Of a stretch of 42,920 nucleotides of DNA, positions 31,290 to 38,481 are shown one piece after another. The position numbers and the translations under genes are program-made. Source of the DNA: Solirubrobacterales bacterium (lineage in GTDB: Bacteria > Actinomycetota > Thermoleophilia > Solirubrobacterales > Solirubrobacteraceae); assembly GCA_025964355.1 (NCBI GenBank), contig JAOPZB010000107.1, positions 1 through 42,920 on the forward strand. The letters run 5' to 3'. The notes beneath the pieces were generated by a model. That model had not been told where the DNA came from. It saw only the letters and a program-made list of their open reading frames with translations, and did no database searches. Position 1 is the stretch's first letter, and every line of letters starts with the position of its first letter.

Positions 31290-32146
31290 TCGACGAGAGG
31301 CCGCCATGGGAGGAGCTCGAGCGGCGTGGGCCCGACTTCGTGGAGGTGGGCGGCGTGGCCATCCGCGCTGGAAGCAGGGTGCGACTCGCTCCACGAAACA
31401 CCAGCGGAGACGTCTTCGAGCTTGCGCTCGACGGGCGCACGGCAATCGTGCAGGAGGTCCTCGAGGACTTCGACGGCCGCATCCAGCTCGCCGTCACCGT
31501 ATCGGACGATCCCGGCCAGGACATGGGTGCGCTGAGGCGCCCCGGGCACCGCTTCTTCTTCGACCCGCTGGAGGTCGAGCCGCTGGAGGTGCAGGCCGAC
31601 GCCGCGGGGCAGCCGGCGCGGCGGCGCGTACTGGTGGCAGGGATCGGCAACCTCTTCCTCGGCGACGACGGCTGGGGGGTCGCACTCGCCGCACGCCTGG
31701 CGGCCCGCGCTCTCCCGCCCGGCGTCGAGGTGGTCGACTTCGGGATCCGCGGGATGGACCTCGCCTATGCCATGCAGGACGGCTATGAGGCGGTCGTCAT
31801 GCTCGACGCCACGCCGCGCGGCGAGCGGGCGGGGACGCTGTACGTGATCGAGCCCGAGCTCGACGAGGTCGACGCGACGGTGGACGCCCACGGCATGAAC
31901 CCCGTGAAGGTGCTGGCGCTCGCGCGCACGCTCGGCGCCTCCTCGCTTCCGCGCACGCTGATCGTCGGCTGCGAGCCACAGACGCGGATGAGCGCCGAGG
32001 AGGAGTTCGTCGTCGCCGAGTTGACCGAGCCGGTGCGCGCGTCGCTCGATCCGGCGGTGAGCCTGGTCGAACAGCTGCTGACCGACCTCACGACATCAGA
32101 TGGTGACCCGAGTAGTCCAGTGAAAGGGAAGGAACAACGATCATGA
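31286..32146 (+). CDS. Hydrogenase maturation protease with extra N-terminal domain
   Basis: 286 aa. The C-terminal two thirds (about 112-270) is a HyaD/HupD/HycI-type endopeptidase: VAGIGNLFLGDDGWGV with the nickel-sensing acidic residue region, VEVVDFGIRGMDLAYAM, VMLDATPRG and TLIVGCEPQ. It would remove the 21-residue tail of the large subunit after nickel insertion. The first 110 residues form a separate small beta domain (VAIRAGSRVRLAPRNTSGD, RPGHRFFFDPLEVEPL) that standard proteases of about 160 aa lack. Its stop overlaps the next small gene by ATGA. Confidence 0.88.
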   Translation: MIDERPPWEELERRGPDFVEVGGVAIRAGSRVRLAPRNTSGDVFELALDGRTAIVQEVLEDFDGRIQLAVTVSDDPGQDMGALRRPGHRFFFDPLEVEPLEVQADAAGQPARRRVLVAGIGNLFLGDDGWGVALAARLAARALPPGVEVVDFGIRGMDLAYAMQDGYEAVVMLDATPRGERAGTLYVIEPELDEVDATVDAHGMNPVKVLALARTLGASSLPRTLIVGCEPQTRMSAEEEFVVAELTEPVRASLDPAVSLVEQLLTDLTTSDGDPSSPVKGKEQRS

Positions 32147-32271
32147 GCGACATCACTATCAGCCGCTCGGCGCAGATTGGCCTCCTGCTGGCCATCCTCG
32201 CCGCGGTCGCGGCGATCACGGCTGCGCAGCTACCCGAGCTCGAGCGCTACCTCAAAATCCGGTCGATGTAG
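32143..32271 (+). CDS. 42-aa single-pass membrane peptide in hydrogenase operon, below ORF-track cutoff
   Basis: Translation from ATG 32143 gives 42 aa, MSDITISRSAQIGLLLAILA at the start and ELERYLKIRSM at the end. One helix (about 11-30) is followed by a basic C-terminal LERYLKIRSM. GGAAGGA lies 10 bases upstream, and the ATG overlaps the protease stop (ATGA). hypB starts 2 bases after its stop. The xLxRYLKxRSM ending resembles small actinobacterial proteins I remember as DUF6893, from memory only. The hydrogenase subunits have no membrane helix, so this peptide could be an anchor or adaptor; that is inference. Confidence 0.7.
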   Translation: MSDITISRSAQIGLLLAILAAVAAITAAQLPELERYLKIRSM

Positions 32272-32273
32272 CC

Positions 32274-32960
32274 ATGCACCGGGTCAAAGTCAGGGTCGTA
32301 GAGGATGCGCTCGACGCCAACAACACGATCGCACGCGCCAACAGGCAGGACTTCGACCGCGCAGGGGTGACCGTGGTGAACCTGATGAGCGCTCCGGGCG
32401 CAGGCAAGACAGCGCTGCTGGAGCGCGTGCTCGCCGACACCGGCGATGTGCGCATAGGCGTGCTCGAGGGCGACGTCGAGGGCTCTCTCGACGCCGAGCG
32501 GCTCGCCTCGCTGCATGTCCCGGTGGTTCAGCTGAACACAGGTGCCGGTTTCGGCGGGGAGTGTCACCTGGACGCGAACATGGTGCGCTCCGCGCTCGGC
32601 TCGCTGCCGCTTGCGGACATCGACATGCTGATCATCGAGAACGTCGGCAATCTGGTGTGTCCGGCTGAGTTCCGTGTGGGCGAGGATGTCCGCGCGATGG
32701 TCTGCTCGGTCGCCGAGGGGGAGGACAAGCCGCTGAAGTACCCCCTCATGTTCCGCGCCTGTGAGCTGGCGATCGTGAACAAGATCGATCTCCTGCCGCA
32801 CACAGACGTGGACCTCGACACGCTGCTCGGCAACCTCCACGCGGTGCATCCCGGAATCGAGCAGCTGCTGACGAGCGCCCGTACCGGCGAGGGGGTGGAC
32901 GCGTTGCGCGACTGGCTGCTGGTACGCGCCAGCCGCAGTGAGGCGCACGCGGTGGCGTGA
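32274..32960 (+). CDS. hypB: Hydrogenase nickel incorporation GTPase HypB
   Basis: 228 aa. The G-domain has Walker A SAPGAGKT (39-46), ENVGNLVCP, NKIDLLP and the metal site GECHLD (C97, H98). The high-affinity N-terminal CxxCGC nickel site of E. coli HypB and the histidine-rich stretch of rhizobial HypB are both absent, so nickel storage is not expected. It hydrolyses GTP to load nickel with HypA. It starts 2 bases after the membrane peptide stop and its own stop overlaps the SIS gene (TGATG). Confidence 0.95.
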   Translation: MHRVKVRVVEDALDANNTIARANRQDFDRAGVTVVNLMSAPGAGKTALLERVLADTGDVRIGVLEGDVEGSLDAERLASLHVPVVQLNTGAGFGGECHLDANMVRSALGSLPLADIDMLIIENVGNLVCPAEFRVGEDVRAMVCSVAEGEDKPLKYPLMFRACELAIVNKIDLLPHTDVDLDTLLGNLHAVHPGIEQLLTSARTGEGVDALRDWLLVRASRSEAHAVA

Positions 32961-34141
32961 TGCAGGTGCTCGCGCTCGCCGCCGCCGAGCGTCGCCGGAC
33001 GGCCGGCGAGGCGTTCTTCGGCGGCCAGGCCGAGCGCATCTCCCACCTATGCCACCTGATGGCCGAGCGCTTCGCGCGGGGCGGTCGGCTGCTGGCCTTC
33101 GGGGAGGGGCCGGTCGCGCGGTCGGATGCGCGTCACGTCGCGGTGGAGTTCGTTCATCCGGTGATCGTCGGCAAGCGCGCGCTGCCGGCGCTCGCGCTGA
33201 CGCCCGAGGGCGGGCCCCTCCCGGCACAGCTGAAACTGCTGGCGGAGCCCGAGGACATCGCGCTGGCTTTTGGCGAACACCCCGAAATGCTCGCGGCGGT
33301 CAACACGGCGCGGCTGCGCGGCTGCCTGACCATGTCGGGGTCCCACGTGGGGGCGGAGTGGGAGCTCGTACCGGAGGACGATGACCCGTTCGTCGCACAG
33401 GAGCTCGTCGAGACGCTCTATCACGTGCTGTGGGAGCTGGTGCATGTCTTCTTCGAGCATCAGGGGTTGCTGAAGGGGCGCATCCAGCGCACCGTCCACG
33501 ACGCGGGCGCGTCGAGCTTCCTGTATCCGTTCCTCGGACAGCGTGAGGACGGCCTCGAGTCGGTGCTCGCGGACGTGCGGGCATCCGTGCTGGCCAAGGC
33601 CGCCGAGGCCTCCGATCTGCGTACGCAGACGCTGTGCGAGGGGGAGGACGAGCTGCGCTCCACCGCGCGGGCGATGCGCTCGCGCCTGGAGGCCGGTGGC
33701 CGCGTCCTGGCGCTCGGAAACGGCGGGTCGGCGACCGATGCGATGGACGCCGTCGCGGACCTGCGGCTGCCGCCGGCGAGGTGGCCGGCGCGCGCGGCGC
33801 TCGACCTGACCGAGGACCCGGCGATCATCACGGCGATCGCCAACGACGTGGGCGAGGACGCGATCTTCTCGCGCCAGATCATCGCCCAGGGCCGCGAGGA
33901 CGACACGCTGCTCGCGTTCTCGACCAGTGGCGGGTCGCGCAACGTCCTGGCCGCTCTCGCCGAGGCCCGTCAGCGCCGCCTACTGACCGTCGCCCTCGTC
34001 GGCTACGACGGGGGGCGCATCGCCGCCGAGGGACTCGCCGACCACGTGATCATCACCCGATCGGAGCACATTCCGCGGATCCAGGAGGCGCAGGCGAGCG
34101 CCTGGCACGTGCTGCGCGAGCTCCTGGAGACACCTCTGTGA
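32960..34141 (+). CDS. Tandem SIS-domain protein (two GmhA-like domains) in hydrogenase operon
   Basis: 393 aa from ATG 32960 (GTG 32957 is the ORF-track alternative). The second half (about 195-390) resembles phosphoheptose isomerase: LALGNGGSATDAMDAVADL, STSGGSRNVLAAL and EHIPRIQEAQASAWH. The first half repeats the SIS fold in weaker form (LLAFGEGPVARSDARHVAVE, LTMSGSHVGAEW), without the GNGGS loop. Proteins of this sort accompany group 1h hydrogenases, though what sugar or other ligand they bind is unknown. GTGA overlap with hypF. Confidence 0.82.
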   Translation: MQVLALAAAERRRTAGEAFFGGQAERISHLCHLMAERFARGGRLLAFGEGPVARSDARHVAVEFVHPVIVGKRALPALALTPEGGPLPAQLKLLAEPEDIALAFGEHPEMLAAVNTARLRGCLTMSGSHVGAEWELVPEDDDPFVAQELVETLYHVLWELVHVFFEHQGLLKGRIQRTVHDAGASSFLYPFLGQREDGLESVLADVRASVLAKAAEASDLRTQTLCEGEDELRSTARAMRSRLEAGGRVLALGNGGSATDAMDAVADLRLPPARWPARAALDLTEDPAIITAIANDVGEDAIFSRQIIAQGREDDTLLAFSTSGGSRNVLAALAEARQRRLLTVALVGYDGGRIAAEGLADHVIITRSEHIPRIQEAQASAWHVLRELLETPL

Positions 34142-36447
34142 GCGCCGTATCGCAGTCGCCGGATCGGCCGGGCTGCGTGCGGGCACGTGCACGCGTCGAC
34201 GGGACGGTGCAGGGTGTGGGCTTTCGCCCCTTCGTCTACCGTCTGGCAGGCGAGCTGGCGCTGGCCGGCTGGGTGCGCAACGACGAGCGGGGAGTTGAGC
34301 TCGAGGTAGAGGGAGAGGCGGCGGCGGTGCAGGCGTTCCTCGCCCGGCTGCCGGCCGAGGCCCCTCCGCTCGCCGTCGTCGAGCGCGTCCAGTCGCAGCC
34401 GAGCGAACCGGTCGGCGAGACGTCCTTCGTGATCGTTCCGAGCGCGGCGGCGGGCGAGGCGGATGCGCTCGTCACACCCGACGCCGCAACCTGCGAGGCG
34501 TGCCTGGCCGAGCTGTTCGATCCCGGGGACCGGCGCTTCCGCTACCCGTTCGTCAACTGCACGAACTGCGGGCCGCGCTTCACGATCGTGCGCGGCGTGC
34601 CGTACGACCGGCGGCTGACCACGATGGCGGCGTTTTCGATGTGCGCGCAGTGTGCGTCGGAGTACGAGGATCCGGGTGACCGTCGCTTTCATGCGCAGCC
34701 CAACGCGTGCGCGGTCTGTGGGCCTCGGGCGCGACTCGCCGGCGTCGCCTCCCCAGCTCCCGATCCCATCGCCGGCGCCGCGCGGCTGCTCGCCGAGGGT
34801 GCCGTCCTCGCCGTCAAGGGCCTCGGTGGTTATCACCTGGCGTGCTGCGCCGACAACGAGGCGGCGGTGGCGACGCTGCGGGCGCGTAAGCGCCGCGAGG
34901 AACGCCCCTTCGCGTTGATGGCACGCGACCTCGAGGCGGCGCGGCGGCTGGCGTTCGTGGAAGGGCTGCAATCCACGCTGCTGACGGCCCGGGACCGGCC
35001 GATCGTGCTGGTGCCCAGACGGCCGGGCGCGGCGGTCTGCCCGAGCGTGGCGCCGGCCGCGCCAGAGCTCGGTCTGATGCTGCCCTACACGCCGTTGCAC
35101 CACCTGCTGCTCGCCGACCTCCAGGCTCTCGGAGGCGAGGCGCTCGTCATGACCAGCGGCAACGTGTCCGATGAGCCGATCGCTTACGAGGACGACGACG
35201 CCGTCGCCCGCCTGGCGAAGATCGCAGACGGCTTTCTGACCCACGACCGGCCCATCCACATGCGCACCGACGACTCGGTGCTGCGCACGGTGCTCGTCGG
35301 CGGACGGCGGCGAGCCCTCCCGCTGCGGCGCTCGCGTGGCCAGGTGCCGTCCAGCCTTCGCCTGCCGGTTCGAGCGTCGCGCTCGGTGCTTGCGTGCGGC
35401 GCGGAGCTCAAGAGCACGTTCTGCCTGGCGCGCGGCGAGCGAGCCTGGGTCTCCCATCACATCGGCGACCTGCGTAACTGGGAGACGCTGCGCTCGTTTC
35501 GCGAGGGGGTTGCGCACTTCCAGGGCCTGTTCGCGCTCACGCCTGAGCTCGTCGCGCACGACCTGCATCCGGAATACCTATCGAGCGCCTATGCGCTGGA
35601 GCGCCCGGAGGTCGAGCTGCTCGGCGTGCAGCACCATCATGCCCACCTCGCGGCCGTGCTCGCCGAGCACGGCGAGACGGGGCCGGCGGTGGGCGCGATC
35701 TACGACGGCGCCGGCTACGGGACCGACGGCACGGTTTGGGGTGGCGAGCTCCTGGTCGGCGATCTGCGCCGCTTCGAGCGCGCCGGCCATCTTCGCCCTA
35801 CTGCGCTCGCGGGTGGAGATAGGGCGGTTCACGAGCCGTGGCGAATGGCCTGCTCATGGCTTGCGGAGGCGACCGGGTCGTCGCTTCCTCCGATTCCTGC
35901 GGCCCTCGAGGGCCGCGTCGACCCCCGCCGCTGGAACGCCGTCGCAAAGATCGCCCGCCGTGGAGTCGCGTCGCCGCGCACGACCAGCGTCGGAAGATTG
36001 TGCGACGCGGTCGCCGCGCTGTGCGGACTGCGGCCTGAGGTCAGCTACGAAGGCCAGGCGGCGATCGAGCTGGAGGCAATCGCCGACGCGCGCGAGCGAT
36101 ACGCGTATGCGATGCCCTACGAGGATGGGCAGATCGATCCGCGCCCGGCGATCGTCGGCGTGATGGCCGATCTCGCCGCCGGCGCCCAGCCCGCGACGGT
36201 CGCGGCACGGTTTCACAACGCGCTCGTGACCGCCACCGCGGACGCCTGCCTGGCGATCGCGGCGGACGCCGGCCTGGGCGTCGTCGTCCTGGCAGGCGGC
36301 GTGTTCCAGAACCGACTGCTGCTCGAGGGGGTCGCCGCCGCCGTCCACGACGCCGGCCTGCGGGTGCTCACCGCGGAGCGGTTGCCGCCAAACGACGGGG
36401 CGATCTCCTTCGGGCAAGCGGCGATCGCCGCGGCGGCGCGGCGCTGA
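34138..36447 (+). CDS. hypF: Carbamoyltransferase HypF
   Basis: 769 aa from GTG 34138, overlapping the SIS stop by GTGA; the ORF-track start at 33634 lies in the SIS gene. Domains in order are acylphosphatase (VDGTVQGVGFRPFVYRLA), two zinc-finger units (CEACLAELFDP, CTNCGPRFTI, CAQCASEYEDP, CAVCGP), a YrdC-like domain (KGLGGYHLACCADNEAAV) and a Kae1/carbamoyltransferase-like domain (HDLHPEYLSS, VQHHHAHLAAVLAEHG, LAGGVFQNRLLLE). It makes the carbamoyl group that HypE converts to cyanide. The length matches typical HypF. It ends the locus 9 bases from the convergent GH2 gene. Confidence 0.96.
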   Translation: MSAVSQSPDRPGCVRARARVDGTVQGVGFRPFVYRLAGELALAGWVRNDERGVELEVEGEAAAVQAFLARLPAEAPPLAVVERVQSQPSEPVGETSFVIVPSAAAGEADALVTPDAATCEACLAELFDPGDRRFRYPFVNCTNCGPRFTIVRGVPYDRRLTTMAAFSMCAQCASEYEDPGDRRFHAQPNACAVCGPRARLAGVASPAPDPIAGAARLLAEGAVLAVKGLGGYHLACCADNEAAVATLRARKRREERPFALMARDLEAARRLAFVEGLQSTLLTARDRPIVLVPRRPGAAVCPSVAPAAPELGLMLPYTPLHHLLLADLQALGGEALVMTSGNVSDEPIAYEDDDAVARLAKIADGFLTHDRPIHMRTDDSVLRTVLVGGRRRALPLRRSRGQVPSSLRLPVRASRSVLACGAELKSTFCLARGERAWVSHHIGDLRNWETLRSFREGVAHFQGLFALTPELVAHDLHPEYLSSAYALERPEVELLGVQHHHAHLAAVLAEHGETGPAVGAIYDGAGYGTDGTVWGGELLVGDLRRFERAGHLRPTALAGGDRAVHEPWRMACSWLAEATGSSLPPIPAALEGRVDPRRWNAVAKIARRGVASPRTTSVGRLCDAVAALCGLRPEVSYEGQAAIELEAIADARERYAYAMPYEDGQIDPRPAIVGVMADLAAGAQPATVAARFHNALVTATADACLAIAADAGLGVVVLAGGVFQNRLLLEGVAAAVHDAGLRVLTAERLPPNDGAISFGQAAIAAAARR

Positions 36448-36456
36448 GCGTCAGGT

Positions 36457-38361
36457 CTAGCCTCTGGGCAACGCCCTGAACAGGCGCGAGAGCATGGACA
36501 CGGCGGGCTTGGGTTGCGCGCCGTAGGTGAACAGCCCCTTCTGGTTGAGGCCTTCGATCAGCTTCACGCGCGGGAGGACGCCGTGGATGGAGCCGCCGCG
36601 GAAGGTCGGGTTCAAAGGGTAGTCGCGGAGCACCCAGATGAGCATTCCGCTGAGCTTCGGGTCCGCCTCATAGACTGCTATGTGGGCGGCCAGGAGCCGG
36701 GACTGGTAGCCGTAGCTGCCGGGGCTCCCGGGCGGATTCATGCCGTTGGATTCGGCGCCGAACTCGCTGATCATCAGCACCTTGCCGGCGAACGTCCGCT
36801 CCATGGCGGCAAGTCGCGCGCGCATCTGAGCCCTGAGCTGGGCCGCGCTGTCGCGTGGGTTGTCATACCAGCCGCTGTAATCCGTCTCGGCGACGGCGTC
36901 CGCCTCTGAATACAGAGGACCCGCCCGCTGCGGCGGATGATCGCCCCACACGTCGACAGCCACCAGCCGGGTCGGGTCGTGGGCATGCAACCAACGGGCG
37001 CTCGCCCGCACATACTGCACCTCGGCGCCGTTGCGGCCGTTATTGGCAACCTCGTCCACGAGGTTCCAAGCGAAGATCGACGGGTGCAGCCGGGCGGCGA
37101 GCGCGGCTGTGCGCGCCTGGTCTTCGGCGGCTGCGAGCAAACGTGGCGTGCTCGAGTACCAGTTCCCGGCGCCTTCGACCGGTCCGATCCCCTGCCAAAC
37201 GAGGATTCCGGCGGCGTCGAGCCGTTCGAGCAAGCCAGGGGAGAGCGGATGCTGGGCGCGGGCGGCATTGGCGCCGATCGCCTTCAGCTCTGCCACGAGC
37301 TTGCTCTGATCCGATGCAGTCAGCCCGTCGCCGTGGCCGAGAGCATCCTCCTGGATCGTCGCGCCGTGCAGCAGCAGGCGCCGGCCGTTGAGATAGATCC
37401 GTCCGCCACTCCAGCTGAGCTTGCGCAGGCCCACGCGCGCCGAGTAGCTGCTCTCCTGCCCGATCGAGAGCGTCAACTGATACAGGTTCGGGCTCGCCGG
37501 CGACCAGAGCGCAGGGGACGGGACTTCGACGGCCGTCCTCGCCACGGCGCTCTGGCCATGAGCCAGCGTCACGCCTTCGAACGACAGTGGGATCGTCTGT
37601 TCGCCGCGTACGAGCGTGCCTTCCGGGACGATCGTACGGCTCGGCCCATAGTTGTGAACTTCGACGCTGAGCTTCACGCTCGCCCGCGTCGCGTCGGGCG
37701 CGTTCGGCGCCGGCGACGTTTCGATGGCCGGGCTCGACAGCTCGCTTTCGCCGATCGGCCGAACGTCGACGCCTCCGCTGAGGCCGCCCCAGTTAAACCA
37801 GGTGCGATGAAAGCCCTCGCGCGCCTGCGCCGCGGGGTTGCGCCAGTCGATGCGGACGACGACCGTGTGCGTACCCGCGCCCACGGTCTGACGTGCTTCG
37901 AACGGGAGGTAGGAGCCCCTGTGTGAAGCGGCGGGGCGTCCGTCGATCCAGACATCTGCCCTGAAGTTCGCGGACTCGAAGTGCAAGGCGTAGACGCCGG
38001 CATGCGGGGCCTGGAAGCTCGTGCGATACCAGGCGACCGATCCTTCGTAGTTGCGTATGCCGGCGGCGCCTTTGAAGGAGGTCGCGCCGATCACGTTCGG
38101 GACGCTCACGGTGGCGCCGGTGAAGGTGCCGCGCTGCCAGCCGCGCGAGGAGCCGCGATCGGAAGGATCACCGCGCCGGATCCAGTGTGTCAGCGCGACG
38201 CGTCCGCCCGGGCCTTCGGAGCCGGCGAGCTGCCCGGCCGTCTGCGCGGATGCGGCGGTGACGCGCGGGCTCGTGGAGTGCCCGGCGGCGACTGCGGTCG
38301 TCGCGAGCGCGATGCAGACGGCCGCGAAGGCGAGAGCGTGTTTGCGTGAGGTCGAGAGCAT
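36457..38361 (-). CDS. Secreted glycoside hydrolase, family 2-like
   Basis: 634 aa. A signal peptide (residues about 1-28, KHALAFAAVCIALATTAVAA) is followed by a GH2 sugar-binding jelly roll (VAWYRTSFQAPHAGVYALHF, ADVWIDGRPAASHRGSY), an immunoglobulin-like domain and a TIM barrel. The barrel shows LYLNGRRLLLHGA-like strand (RIYLNGRRLLLHGATIQ), the acid/base region WNLVDEV and the nucleophile region MISEFGAES. GH2 enzymes cleave beta-galactosides, mannosides or glucuronides; the substrate is unclear. The usual NE pair at the acid/base site reads DE here. Confidence 0.85.
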   Translation of the reverse strand: MLSTSRKHALAFAAVCIALATTAVAAGHSTSPRVTAASAQTAGQLAGSEGPGGRVALTHWIRRGDPSDRGSSRGWQRGTFTGATVSVPNVIGATSFKGAAGIRNYEGSVAWYRTSFQAPHAGVYALHFESANFRADVWIDGRPAASHRGSYLPFEARQTVGAGTHTVVVRIDWRNPAAQAREGFHRTWFNWGGLSGGVDVRPIGESELSSPAIETSPAPNAPDATRASVKLSVEVHNYGPSRTIVPEGTLVRGEQTIPLSFEGVTLAHGQSAVARTAVEVPSPALWSPASPNLYQLTLSIGQESSYSARVGLRKLSWSGGRIYLNGRRLLLHGATIQEDALGHGDGLTASDQSKLVAELKAIGANAARAQHPLSPGLLERLDAAGILVWQGIGPVEGAGNWYSSTPRLLAAAEDQARTAALAARLHPSIFAWNLVDEVANNGRNGAEVQYVRASARWLHAHDPTRLVAVDVWGDHPPQRAGPLYSEADAVAETDYSGWYDNPRDSAAQLRAQMRARLAAMERTFAGKVLMISEFGAESNGMNPPGSPGSYGYQSRLLAAHIAVYEADPKLSGMLIWVLRDYPLNPTFRGGSIHGVLPRVKLIEGLNQKGLFTYGAQPKPAVSMLSRLFRALPRG

Positions 38362-38481
38362 GGTCTATGCGATGGTCGCGAGCGAGAAGGTCGTCGAGGG
38401 CGCACGATCTTCGAGAGGCGGCGGCAAGCCGCACATTGTGCCGTGTCGCGCGGTCCATCCTTCAACAACCGCGCGCGGCGT

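Noticed and set aside
33634-34137. Extended N-terminus of HypF in the ORF track
   Set aside because: Lies inside the SIS gene in another frame; the acylphosphatase domain starts just after GTG 34138.
34003-35568. 521-aa minus-strand ORF over hypF
   Set aside because: Antisense shadow; hypF motifs are continuous on the plus strand.
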